A stretch of 20,940 bases of DNA from Patescibacteria group bacterium (GCA_022710085.1 JAKLHP010000003.1:1-20940); one strand, 5' to 3'. Positions 5,919 to 13,584 are shown, numbered from the stretch's first letter. Numbers and translations are program-made. The notes: generated by a model not told the origin, from the letters alone.

Positions 5919-6284
5919 ATGGAAGAACAAACACAACAAAATCAAACGCCCCCGCAAGCTCCAGAAGCTCCAAAGGCTGATCCGCAAGATGTGGAGAAAA
6001 ATAAGGCAATGGGAATCCTGGCTTATATTATTTTCTTTATTCCTCTTTTGGCTGCCAAGGAATCAAAATTTGCCATGTATCATGCCAATCAAGGACTGGT
6101 GCTTTTCTTGGGAGGAGTAGCCTTGAATATAGTAGGCTGGATAATTCCTTTTCTCGGATGGTTGATAATCCTTCCTTTAGGATGGATTTGTCTCATTGTC
6201 CTAGCTATTATGGGAATCATCAATGCTTCTAAGGGAGAAATGAAACCGCTTCCTATTATTGGCGGAATTCAGATTATCAAATAG
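5919..6284 (+). CDS. Tic20-like / DUF4870-type small membrane protein
   Basis: A 121-aa integral membrane protein with a Pro/Gln-rich cytoplasmic N-terminus (residues 1-27), then hydrophobic segments at about 30-46, 60-83 and 84-103. The conserved pattern of this family is clear: AMGILAYIIFFIPLLAAKESKFAMYHANQGLVLF and, at the end, IINASKGEMKPLPIIGGI. Function in bacteria is not established. The start is fixed by an ideal Shine-Dalgarno (AAGGAGGTG, 5906-5914). It is monocistronic, with its own promoter and terminator. The N-terminal PKADPQ is encoded by a near copy (15 of 16 bases) of half the elp3 palindrome. Confidence 0.85.
   Translation: MEEQTQQNQTPPQAPEAPKADPQDVEKNKAMGILAYIIFFIPLLAAKESKFAMYHANQGLVLFLGGVALNIVGWIIPFLGWLIILPLGWICLIVLAIMGIINASKGEMKPLPIIGGIQIIK
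5970..5985 (+). repeat. Partial copy of the elp3 palindrome element
   Basis: CCAAAGGCTGATCCGC differs at one base from CCAAAGGCGGATCCGC in the elp3 palindrome and is read in the same frame, giving PKADP in both proteins. It may be a decayed copy, or chance in a Pro/Ala-rich linker. Confidence 0.4.
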
Positions 6285-6304
6285 CATTCATTTAAAATAT
6301 CGAT

Positions 6305-6346
6305 AAAACAGGCCTCATCTTTTTGTGTTGCCTGTTTTTGTTTTTT
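6305..6346 (+). terminator. Intrinsic terminator after the Tic20-like gene
   Basis: A 9-bp stem, AAAACAGGC (6305-6313) with GCCTGTTTT (6330-6338), has a 16-nt loop and is followed by a T-rich run to 6346. Confidence 0.85.
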
Positions 6347-6395
6347 ATGCAAAGATAAGGATATATTAATAAGGCTAATTAGAAATATCTTCAAT

Positions 6396-7868
6396 ATGGA
6401 AAATGAAAACATATCCGCCAAAGGCGAGCCTGTTTTTAGAGGAAAAAAAACAAAAATTGTGGCTACAATTGGCCCTGCATCGGACAAGAGGGAAACTTTA
6501 AAACAAATGGTTGAAAGCGGGATGAATGTTGCCCGGCTTAATTTTTCTCATGGAGATTATCCAAGTCATTTGAAGATTATCGAAAATGTCAGGGGCCTTT
6601 CTGAAGAGATGGGAAAAAATATCGGGATTATGGCCGATCTCCAGGGACCGAGAATCAGGATTTCAGTAGAAAATGAACTGGAAGTGGAAAAAGGAGAAGA
6701 AATAGTCATATCAGATATTTCCTTCAAGGGAAGCGAATGGGACGCGGGGAAAGAAACTAAAACTATTTTTTTGGATTATCCGGGAATTATCCAGGATATA
6801 GAAGTTGGAAATGTTATCTTGATAGAAGATGGACTGAAAAGCGTAAAGGTGACGAAGAAAGAAAATAATCATTTGCTGGCTGAAGTTATTGATGGGGGGG
6901 TGATTAAAAATGAAAAAGGAGTCAACATTCCCGATGCTAAACTCAATGTTCCTCCAATAACAGAAAGAGATGAAAGAGATCTGGAATTTTCGCTTAGAAA
7001 TGAAGTTGATTACGTTGCCTTATCTTTTGTGAGTTCAGGCGAGGATATTGAAGATTTGAGGAACAGAATTAAAGAAATATTGGGAAGAGAAAACAATCTT
7101 CCAAAGATTGTGGCTAAGATAGAAAGAAAAGAAGCGATTGAAAACCTGGATGGAATCATTGCAAAAACGGATGCTGTCATGGTGGCCAGGGGAGATCTGG
7201 GAATCGAAATAAACGAAACAAGAGTGGCAATACTCCAGAAAGAAATAATTTCCAAAAGTATGAAAGGTCTCAAGCCGGTTATTGTGGCGACAGAAATGTT
7301 GAACAGTATGATTGAAAATCCCCGTCCAACCAGGGCGGAAGTAAGCGACGTTACCAATGCCGTAATTGATCATGCGGATGCAGTGATGCTTTCCGGAGAA
7401 TCGGCCAATGGAAAGTATCCGGTGGAAAGCGTGAAGACGATGGCAGAGATCATTGAAAATACCGAAGAATCTCCTTATGACGATATGAGTGATTTTGAAA
7501 TTGATCATGAATTTTCAGATGAATATACTAATTTCATAAAAAGTGTCCGTAGTTTTCTTTTCGGTTCCGAAGCTAAATCAATTGCGATTCTAAGCCGTGG
7601 AGGATTTACCGCCAGGGTGATTTCCCATTTTCGCCCAAATCAGATAATACTGGCCGGAACCAACAATGAAAAAACCTATAATCAATTGTCTCTGGTTTGG
7701 GGAATAGAAGCATTCTTTCTTAAAGATGGAAAAATTGAAGAAGTGATTGAAAATATGATTAAGAAAGCCCAAGAAGAAAAAATAATAGAGTCCGGAAATA
7801 AGATAGTGCTTATTGGAAAGAATGATGAAAGAAATTCAAGGTTTGTCGATGTTCGAGAGATAAATTAG
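6396..7868 (+). CDS. pyk: Pyruvate kinase
   Basis: Catalyses phosphoenolpyruvate + ADP to pyruvate + ATP, the last glycolytic step. 490 aa with the usual order: A-domain start KKTKIVATIGPAS, GMNVARLNFSHG, ADLQGPRIRI, the B domain, then VALSFVSS, VAKIERKEAIENLDGI, VARGDLGIEI (metal/substrate site) and the signature ATEMLNSMIENPRPTRAEVSDV, followed by DAVMLSGESANGKYP and a C-terminal domain. There is no C-terminal PEP-utiliser extension. An N-terminal extension of about 16 residues (MENENISAKGEPVFRG) precedes the first strand and includes 13 bases identical to the elp3 palindrome element. No Shine-Dalgarno. The start could be later only if a non-ATG codon were used. A tRNA gene begins 8 nt past the stop. 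Confidence 0.97.
   Translation: MENENISAKGEPVFRGKKTKIVATIGPASDKRETLKQMVESGMNVARLNFSHGDYPSHLKIIENVRGLSEEMGKNIGIMADLQGPRIRISVENELEVEKGEEIVISDISFKGSEWDAGKETKTIFLDYPGIIQDIEVGNVILIEDGLKSVKVTKKENNHLLAEVIDGGVIKNEKGVNIPDAKLNVPPITERDERDLEFSLRNEVDYVALSFVSSGEDIEDLRNRIKEILGRENNLPKIVAKIERKEAIENLDGIIAKTDAVMVARGDLGIEINETRVAILQKEIISKSMKGLKPVIVATEMLNSMIENPRPTRAEVSDVTNAVIDHADAVMLSGESANGKYPVESVKTMAEIIENTEESPYDDMSDFEIDHEFSDEYTNFIKSVRSFLFGSEAKSIAILSRGGFTARVISHFRPNQIILAGTNNEKTYNQLSLVWGIEAFFLKDGKIEEVIENMIKKAQEEKIIESGNKIVLIGKNDERNSRFVDVREIN
6414..6426 (+). repeat. Partial copy of the palindrome element at the pyk 5' end
   Basis: TCCGCCAAAGGCG is identical to 13 bases of the elp3 palindrome, in the non-conserved N-terminal extension of pyk. 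It retains one small hairpin (CGCC-AAA-GGCG). Confidence 0.45.
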
Positions 7869-7876
7869 ATAATATT

Positions 7877-7961
7877 GGAGGGTTCGCATAGTGGTCGAGT
7901 GCGCTCGCTTGGAAAGCGAGTATACCGCAAGGTATCATGAGTTCGAATCTCATACCCTCCG
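7877..7961 (+). tRNA. tRNA-Ser (anticodon GGA)
   Basis: Cloverleaf parts: acceptor GGAGGGT (7877-7883) pairs with ACCCTCC (7954-7960), discriminator G at 7961. Anticodon stem CTCGC/GCGAG encloses loop TTGGAAA, anticodon GGA (codons UCU/UCC). A long variable arm (ACC-GCAA-GGT stem), as expected for serine tRNAs, precedes the T-arm ATGAG-TTCGAAT-CTCAT. The 3' CCA is not encoded. No separate promoter is evident, so it may be processed from the pyk transcript. Confidence 0.95.
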
Positions 7962-8022
7962 CATTTGAAATTTTTCTGATACCTCGCTGGTAGTAAATTA
8001 AGCATAATAATTTCTTCAAATA

Positions 8023-9837
8023 ATGAATTCAGTCGCTCAGGACGTCAAATCCCGCATCAATGTCGTTGATTTAATCGGGGAATATATTCGTGTGCAAAAA
8101 GCGGGCGCTAATTGGAGAGCGCTTTGTCCTTTTCATCGAGAAAAAAGCCCTTCCTTTATGATCAATGAAGAGAAGCAGATTTGGCATTGTTTCGGCTGTG
8201 GAAAGGGAGGGGATATCTTCGGGTTTCTCATGGAAATTGAAGGAATTGAATTCAGAGAAGCCTTGAAAATTTTAGCCGAAAAAGCCGGAATAGAACTTCC
8301 GAAATTCAGCAAAAATCAGATCCAGCTTGTCGATAGCAGGAAAAAAACACTGGAAATCTTGGAACTGGCTACCAAGTTTTATGAAAAACAGCTTTGGGAT
8401 GGAGCGGGAAAGGAAAAGATTCTTTCTTATCTTCATGCTCGGGGTCTCAATGATAATTCTATAAAAGAATTCCGGATAGGATATGCTCCGAACGGATGGG
8501 ACAATGTTTTAAAATTTTTAACATCAAGGGGCTATCTGGCAGATGAGATAGCAAGGACTGGATTGTTTGTGACAAAAAGTGAAGCTCAAAGTTCAAAACC
8601 AAAAACTCAAAGCAGCAGTTACTATGATAGATTTAGGGACAGGATAACTTTTCCGGTTATGGATGTGATGGGACAAGTGGTGGGATTTTCAGCGCGAGTT
8701 GCTCCGGGAGGAGATGAATCACAGGCAAAATATGTGAATACTCCGGAAACGGAAGTTTATCATAAAAGCAAAATACTTTACGGAATAAATCGGGCCAAGC
8801 AGGATATCAAGGGTAAAGATTCTGTCATAATTGTGGAAGGAAATATGGATGTGATTGCGGCCCATCAGGCAGGAATAAAAAATACCGTAGCGGTTTCTGG
8901 AACCGCGCTTACTTCTGATCAGGTCGATACCGTCAAAAGATATACAAATAAAGTCAAAATGCTTTTTGATATGGATAATGCTGGAGAGAAAGCCACAGAA
9001 AGAAGTGCAGAAATTTGTTTTCAAAAAGATATCAATGTTTCCGTAATAACTCTTTCGGGAGGGAAAGATGCGGCCGAGATAGTTCAGAAAAATCCCAAAG
9101 AGTTCAATGAAGCCGTGGGAAAATCCACTCCCGTAATGGAATATTTTTTCCAGCAATTTTTCAGAAAATATGATAAAAATAAAATTGAAGAAAAGAAACT
9201 GATTGCAGCAGAAGCTTTGAATATTATCCGGAATTTTGGAAACGCCATTGAGAAATCGCACTGGATCAGGAAGCTTTCGGAAAAGCTTGAAGTAAATGAG
9301 AATATTTTACTGGATGCTCTTAAAAAAGTGGAACATCGTCTGAAGGGAAATTCCAGACAAGAAAACCAAACGGAAAATAATCCCCCCAAAGCCAGGGCGG
9401 ATGTTATTCGGGAAAAAATAATAGGATTAATTTTGGCCAGTCCGAAGCTCTGGGAAAAATTTTCTTCGGATTCCGAGAAAAGGGAATATTTTTCCCAAGA
9501 CCCGATACTTCTTGAGGTTTTCCAGAAAGGGTCAGAAGTTAAATTTAAATTTGAGAATTTCATATCAATCCTGGAAAATAAAGAAACCAGAGACTTTCTC
9601 CAGAAAATATATTTTGAAACCAAATATTCCACGGCGGAAGCCGGAGTGGAGGAAAATGATCTGGACGATGCCGAAGAGCAGGCCGAATATTGTCTCAATG
9701 AACTGAGGAAAGAAATCGGAAAAAACCGGCTCAACATCCTTCTGGGCGATATCAGGAAAGCTGAAGAAAATAATGACGAGGAAGGGAAAATATTATTAAT
9801 AAACGAATTCAATAAATTATCAAAAGAAATAAAATAA
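8023..9837 (+). CDS. dnaG: DNA primase DnaG
   Basis: Makes RNA primers at the replication fork. 604 aa, close to the usual length. The N-terminal CHC2 zinc domain has C35, H38, C56 and C59 (CPFHREKSPSF...WHCFGCGKGGD). The Toprim catalytic core has the acidic EGNMD (E272) and DMDNAG (D316, D318). The C-terminal helicase-binding region is present but poorly conserved. Residues about 185-199 (KSEAQSSKPKTQSSS) are a low-complexity insertion before the core. No Shine-Dalgarno precedes the ATG. rpoD follows after 48 nt, preserving the dnaG-rpoD pairing of the classic macromolecular synthesis operon. rpsU is not present here. Confidence 0.97.
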   Translation: MNSVAQDVKSRINVVDLIGEYIRVQKAGANWRALCPFHREKSPSFMINEEKQIWHCFGCGKGGDIFGFLMEIEGIEFREALKILAEKAGIELPKFSKNQIQLVDSRKKTLEILELATKFYEKQLWDGAGKEKILSYLHARGLNDNSIKEFRIGYAPNGWDNVLKFLTSRGYLADEIARTGLFVTKSEAQSSKPKTQSSSYYDRFRDRITFPVMDVMGQVVGFSARVAPGGDESQAKYVNTPETEVYHKSKILYGINRAKQDIKGKDSVIIVEGNMDVIAAHQAGIKNTVAVSGTALTSDQVDTVKRYTNKVKMLFDMDNAGEKATERSAEICFQKDINVSVITLSGGKDAAEIVQKNPKEFNEAVGKSTPVMEYFFQQFFRKYDKNKIEEKKLIAAEALNIIRNFGNAIEKSHWIRKLSEKLEVNENILLDALKKVEHRLKGNSRQENQTENNPPKARADVIREKIIGLILASPKLWEKFSSDSEKREYFSQDPILLEVFQKGSEVKFKFENFISILENKETRDFLQKIYFETKYSTAEAGVEENDLDDAEEQAEYCLNELRKEIGKNRLNILLGDIRKAEENNDEEGKILLINEFNKLSKEIK

Positions 9838-9879
9838 ACTTTTAAAAAGCAGAATTGCCATTCCGATTTTTAAAAGTTT
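9836..9879 (+). promoter_or_regulatory. 13-bp inverted repeat between dnaG and rpoD
   Basis: AAACTTTTAAAAA (9836-9848) and TTTTTAAAAGTTT (9867-9879) are exact reverse complements around an 18-nt loop. The hairpin spans the dnaG stop codon and ends 6 nt before the rpoD ATG, so it could tune rpoD translation, mRNA processing or readthrough. It lacks a trailing T-run and is mostly A/U, so it is not a good terminator. Confidence 0.65.
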
Positions 9880-9885
9880 CTGGCT

Positions 9886-11220
9886 ATGAAGAAAAAAATT
9901 AAGAAAGTCAAAAAGAAGAAAACGGCAAAAAAAGCCAAAAAGAAAGTTTTCAAGAAAGTAGCAAAAAGAAACAGGGGCAAGAATTCGGTCGGGAAAAAAG
10001 TAAAGAAAATCAAAAAGCCGAAAAAAATAAAGAAAGCGCAGAAGGCAAAGAAAGCAAAGGCGCCCAGGAAATTCAAGAAATCCAAAGCGGGATCGCTTCC
10101 GGAAATAAGCGAAGAGGAGACCAGGGAATTTCTAATAAAAGATCTTTTGGAAAGAGGGAAGCAGAGAGGTTTTGTTACTGAAGATGAAATCATTCACATC
10201 CTTCCGGAAGTTGAAAAAGACATTGATCATCTGGAAAATCTTTACGAGAAGCTGGAAACCACAGGAATAAAAATTCTCAATTCCGAAGAGGGAATGCTCC
10301 GGATTGATACTTCCAGGGAAGCGGATGAATATGAAAAGAAGAAAGGAAAAAAACAAAAAGACGTCTTTGTTCCGGATGAGATCGGAGACGATTCCACTGA
10401 CTCAGTTCAGATCTATCTCCGGGAAATTGGAAGGGTGGCGCTGCTTTCTGCCGAAGAAGAAATAAAACTTGCCAAGGCTAATGAGAAGGGAGATCTGGCG
10501 GCCAAACAAAAACTTACCGAAGCTAACCTCCGCCTGGTAGTCAGTATTGCCAAGAAATATGTTGGGCGTTCCCACAATCTTTCACTTCTTGATCTGATTC
10601 AAGAAGGCAACATCGGTCTCTTCCGAGCCGTAGAGAAATTCGATTACAGGAAAGGATATAAATTTTCCACTTACGCTACTTGGTGGATTCGCCAGGCAAT
10701 AACCAGAGCTCTGGCAGATCAGTCAAGAACAATCCGCATCCCGGTCCACATGGTAGAGACAATCAATAAATACACCCAGATAACCAGAAGATTGGTTCAG
10801 GAGCTGGGGAGAGAACCGCTTCCGGAAGAAATTGCCGCAGAAATGAATCTAGAAGTAGACAAAATCCGCCATATCCAGAAAATTTCCCAGGAAACTGTTT
10901 CCCTGGAAACATCCGTAGGAGACAGCGATGATGACAGTGTATTGGGAGATTTTATCGAAGATACCGAAACGATCATGCCTACTCAGTCGGCTTCCCGAAA
11001 ACTTCTCAAAAATCATGTCGGAGAAGTTTTGGAAGAGCTTACTCCCAGAGAGCAAAAAATTCTCAAAATAAGATTCGGTTTGGAAGATGGAGTAACTCAT
11101 ACTTTGGAAGAAGTAGGACAGGAATTCGGAGTAACCAGAGAAAGAATCAGACAGATTGAAGCCAAAGCTTTGGACAAGATCCGCGATCATCAGGCTATCA
11201 AAAAACTTCGGGATTATTAA
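9886..11220 (+). CDS. rpoD: Housekeeping RNA polymerase sigma-70 factor RpoD
   Basis: The primary sigma factor that directs RNA polymerase to -10/-35 promoters. 444 aa. Residues 1-68 are a lysine-rich tail in which about half the residues are Lys, followed by a region 1.1-like segment (about 76-130), region 1.2 (172-200), and region 2 with NLRLVVSIAKKY and DLIQEGNIGL. The 2.3/2.4 helix FSTYATWWIRQAITRALADQSRTIRIP (260-286) has canonical WW and T273. Region 3 is followed by region 4.2 (TLEEVGQEF-GVTRERIRQIEAKAL, 406-429), with Arg, Glu and Gln in the -35 contact positions. All promoter-contact residues look standard. Second gene of dnaG-rpoD, ending in a terminator. No Shine-Dalgarno. Confidence 0.97.
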   Translation: MKKKIKKVKKKKTAKKAKKKVFKKVAKRNRGKNSVGKKVKKIKKPKKIKKAQKAKKAKAPRKFKKSKAGSLPEISEEETREFLIKDLLERGKQRGFVTEDEIIHILPEVEKDIDHLENLYEKLETTGIKILNSEEGMLRIDTSREADEYEKKKGKKQKDVFVPDEIGDDSTDSVQIYLREIGRVALLSAEEEIKLAKANEKGDLAAKQKLTEANLRLVVSIAKKYVGRSHNLSLLDLIQEGNIGLFRAVEKFDYRKGYKFSTYATWWIRQAITRALADQSRTIRIPVHMVETINKYTQITRRLVQELGREPLPEEIAAEMNLEVDKIRHIQKISQETVSLETSVGDSDDDSVLGDFIEDTETIMPTQSASRKLLKNHVGEVLEELTPREQKILKIRFGLEDGVTHTLEEVGQEFGVTRERIRQIEAKALDKIRDHQAIKKLRDY

Positions 11221-11245
11221 AATTAAAAAAATTATTCAGATACCG

Positions 11246-11274
11246 AAAAAGCTCTTCGCTAAGAAGAGTTTTTT
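11246..11274 (+). terminator. Intrinsic terminator after rpoD
   Basis: Stem CTCTTC (11252-11257)/GAAGAG (11263-11268), flanked by A5 upstream and T6 downstream. The T-run leads directly into the -35 box of the next gene. Confidence 0.85.
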
Positions 11275-11275
11275 C

Positions 11276-11304
11276 TTGACATCATGATATTTTTAAATTA
11301 CTTT
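11276..11304 (+). promoter_or_regulatory. Promoter of the second sigma factor gene
   Basis: A perfect TTGACA (11276-11281), 17-nt spacer, then TACTTT (11299-11304). The weak -10 beside a perfect -35 suggests low basal activity or help from an activator. Confidence 0.65.
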
Positions 11305-11346
11305 AAAGAGTGGTTATTTAAAAAATAGCGAGGAGGTAAACAACTC

Positions 11347-12390
11347 ATGCGGAATGGCAAATCGGGCAACTCTCCCAAATCTGGTTACACCGAAGGCACG
11401 GGAGCAAGAACATCAGAGATAAGCAAATATAAAAGAAAAACCAGAGCTGGAAAAAAATCATTTCTCCATGACGAAAGAATGGAAGAACTTTCAAACGACA
11501 TTGAGGAAAGATTTCTCCAGACCTACTTTAAAGATCTTTCAAAGTATTCGGTTCTCAGTCGGGAAGAAGAATTTGAGATGTGGGAAGAATTGAAGAATTT
11601 GAATTATCTTTTGCGCTTTCCTGCTTCCGAATGTTCCGGGAACATCCTTCTGAGGATTGATTTTCTCAGAGACAGGTTAATCAAGGGAAATCTTCGGGTG
11701 GTTGTTTTTATTGCGAAGAAACATTGGAGAGGAGGAATCTCGATTCTTGATCTGATCCAGGAAGGCAATGTCGGGCTTATGAAAGCTGTAGATATTTTTG
11801 ATCACAAGATAGGACCAAGATTTTCCACCTATGCTGGATATTGGATTGAGCAAAGAATAAAAAGATACAAAAGTGATCGGTTAAGTGTGATTAGGATAGC
11901 ACCCGATATCTATGAACTCATCGGGACATATGAAAAGGAACACGGAAAACTTTTGCAAAAGCTGGAGAGAAATCCGACTGATGAAGAAATGGCCGAGACG
12001 CTTCAAAGGAATATTTCCCATGTGCTCAGAGCCAAGGAAGCTATGATCATTCAGAACATTTCTTATCTGGAAGATCCGTTGGTGGACAACGGAAAAGAAA
12101 GCACAAGACTCATCGATACCATTGTCTCCAATTTCTGTCTTCCGGCAGATGAATATTTTGAAAGGAAAACCAAGGGAGAAGCTATCAGAAAAGCACTCAG
12201 GGATATAGATTCTCGGGAAAGAAATGTTATCCAGCTGAGATTCGGAACTAGGGGAGATGTTGAGCGAACCCTTGAAGAAACGGGGAAACTCCTTAGTATC
12301 ACCAAGGAGGGGATTCGCAAAATTGAGATCAGGGCTCTGCAGAAAATTCGGGAGCACAGAGCCGTCCAAGAACTTCAAAACTTTCAGTAA
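11347..12390 (+). CDS. Divergent sigma-70 family factor (paralogue 2)
   Basis: A 347-aa sigma-70 family protein with regions 1.2 (SKYSVLSREEEFEMWEEL), 2 (NLRVVVFIAKKHW, LDLIQEGNVGLMKAVDIF), 3 and 4. There is no lysine-rich tail or region 1.1. About 25 extra residues lie between regions 1.2 and 2.1, a feature shared with the next gene. Region 2.3/2.4 reads FSTYAGYWIEQRIKRYKSD. Against E. coli sigma-70 this puts G at T432, Y at W433, E at R436 and K (K172) at T440, which contacts the -12 base. Region 4.2 (SITKEGIRKIE) has K for R584, G for R586 and K for Q589. Its promoter preference should therefore differ from RpoD. Start set by GAGGAGGT about 10 nt upstream. Regulon unknown. Confidence 0.93.
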   Translation: MRNGKSGNSPKSGYTEGTGARTSEISKYKRKTRAGKKSFLHDERMEELSNDIEERFLQTYFKDLSKYSVLSREEEFEMWEELKNLNYLLRFPASECSGNILLRIDFLRDRLIKGNLRVVVFIAKKHWRGGISILDLIQEGNVGLMKAVDIFDHKIGPRFSTYAGYWIEQRIKRYKSDRLSVIRIAPDIYELIGTYEKEHGKLLQKLERNPTDEEMAETLQRNISHVLRAKEAMIIQNISYLEDPLVDNGKESTRLIDTIVSNFCLPADEYFERKTKGEAIRKALRDIDSRERNVIQLRFGTRGDVERTLEETGKLLSITKEGIRKIEIRALQKIREHRAVQELQNFQ

Positions 12391-12405
12391 TGCAAAGCAT
12401 TCAGG

Positions 12406-12429
12406 GACCCTTCGCAAGGAGGGTCTTTT
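12406..12429 (+). terminator. Intrinsic terminator after sigma paralogue 2
   Basis: An 8-bp stem (12406-12413 with 12418-12425, one G-U) is closed on a GCAA (GNRA-type) tetraloop and followed by TTTTC. The -35 of the next gene begins 1 nt after this tail. Confidence 0.85.
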
Positions 12430-12430
12430 C

Positions 12431-12459
12431 TTGACAAAAATTAAATTTCTGGCTATTCT
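12431..12459 (+). promoter_or_regulatory. Promoter of the third sigma factor gene
   Basis: A perfect TTGACA (12431-12436), 17-nt spacer, TATTCT (12454-12459). Layout matches the promoter of the preceding sigma gene: terminator tail, C, TTGACA, 17 nt, weak -10. Confidence 0.65.
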
Positions 12460-12508
12460 AAATGATGGCAATTTTACAAAAAAATAAGAAAAAAAGGAGG
12501 TGATAAAA

Positions 12509-13540
12509 ATGGAATTCAATGAGTCTGTTTATTTGAAAGAAGGATTGGATGGTCTGGAAAGCGGTGACGCGATCTTTTTAAAAGGATCTATCGAAGAGAA
12601 AATCAAAAAAGTGGAGAACGATTCTGATGACATGGATGAGGCAAGTGTTGATATTGGTGACAGGTCTTATCAAATATACGTAAGACAAATCAGAAGAAAC
12701 CCGCTTTTTACCTGGGAACAAGAGCTCAGACTGAGAGAAGAGATAATTGAACTGGAAGATTTGATCTATCTTCCAGTCTCCTGGGATTTTGTGAAAAATA
12801 TCCAGTTGCAAATATCCAGTCTGAGGGAGAAATATATCGTACCCAATCTTCTTTTGGTGGTTAAGATCGCAATAAGATATTGGGACAGGAAAATCTCTCT
12901 GATGGATCTTATCCAGGAAGGAAATATCGGGCTCATGAGAGCTGTAAAAAAGTTCAGCCCCAGAAAGGGATACAGATTCTCGACCTATGCGACTTGGTGG
13001 ATTCGCCAGGCGATTGACAGATACTTCAGAGAACACTCCAGGAACATCAGGATTCCTACTCATGCTTGGAGCAAAGTAAAGATCCTTGAGAAGACACACA
13101 GCGAGCTTTTTCGCCAATTGAAAAGAGAGCCATCCGAAGAAGAGATGGCTGAGAAGTTGGAGAAAAGTGTCGAACAGATTAGAGAGACAGGAAGAATTGC
13201 AGCTATGAATGAGGTTTCCATCTTCGAGTCTATGAGTGAAGAGGATGAGGAATTCAATATCAACAGCACTCTTTCGATCGAGTTTGCCTTTGATGAACAT
13301 TGTGACGGGAATTCCTTAAGAGAGAGGATAGAAAAAATCCTTCCAACCCTTAGGCCTCGGGAAGAGGATGTGATAAGGTCAAGGTTCGGTTTGAACGGCG
13401 GGACTAAGCCTTTGACGTTAGCTGAGATCGGAAATAAATATGGCCTCAGCAGGGAGAGGATCCGCCAGATTGAAAATAAGGCATTGAAAAAACTTAAGCA
13501 TCCTTCAAGAGTAAGGAAGCTTAAGGACTTTGCTCTTTAA
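12509..13540 (+). CDS. Sigma-70 family factor (paralogue 3)
   Basis: A 343-aa sigma-70 family protein. The ATG at 12509 is chosen because an ideal Shine-Dalgarno (AAGGAGGTGA) lies just before it. An in-frame GTG at 12500 is part of that Shine-Dalgarno. An acidic N-terminus (about 1-50) replaces region 1.1. Region 1.2 is RSYQIYVRQIRRNPLFTWEQ. A longer 1.2-2.1 linker like that of paralogue 2 follows, then NLLLVVKIAIRYW and LMDLIQEGNIGLMRAV. Region 2.3/2.4 (FSTYATWWIRQAIDRYFREHSRNIRIP) keeps both Trp but has Asp (D170) at the -12-contacting T440 position. Region 4.2 (LSRERIRQIENKALKKL) is canonical. It probably recognises normal -35 boxes with an altered -10. Its stop codon lies inside the terminator stem. 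Confidence 0.94.
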   Translation: MEFNESVYLKEGLDGLESGDAIFLKGSIEEKIKKVENDSDDMDEASVDIGDRSYQIYVRQIRRNPLFTWEQELRLREEIIELEDLIYLPVSWDFVKNIQLQISSLREKYIVPNLLLVVKIAIRYWDRKISLMDLIQEGNIGLMRAVKKFSPRKGYRFSTYATWWIRQAIDRYFREHSRNIRIPTHAWSKVKILEKTHSELFRQLKREPSEEEMAEKLEKSVEQIRETGRIAAMNEVSIFESMSEEDEEFNINSTLSIEFAFDEHCDGNSLRERIEKILPTLRPREEDVIRSRFGLNGGTKPLTLAEIGNKYGLSRERIRQIENKALKKLKHPSRVRKLKDFAL

Positions 13541-13584
13541 AAGCCCAGATGCAAATGCATAATGCAAGCGTCTGGGCTTTTTTT
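13539..13584 (+). terminator. Intrinsic terminator after sigma paralogue 3
   Basis: An 11-bp stem, AAAAGCCCAGA (13539-13549) with TCTGGGCTTTT (13571-13581), has an inner TGC-rich loop and is followed by seven T. The first two bases overlap the TAA stop. Confidence 0.92.

Noticed and set aside
7810..8019. 69-codon minus-strand frame across the tRNA region (contains MRFELMIPCGILAFQASALDH)
   Set aside because: It is antisense to the tRNA-Ser gene, a well-known source of spurious protein predictions. It has no Shine-Dalgarno.
9084..9812. 242-codon minus-strand frame inside dnaG
   Set aside because: Ser/Phe-rich shadow of dnaG with no start signal.
12500..12508. GTG start for the third sigma gene, and likewise GTG 14967 for the 161-aa gene
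   Set aside because: In both cases the GTG is part of an AAGGAGGTG Shine-Dalgarno sequence that correctly spaces the next in-frame ATG.
12578..13300. 240-codon minus-strand frame inside the third sigma gene
   Set aside because: Antisense shadow of a well-supported sigma factor.
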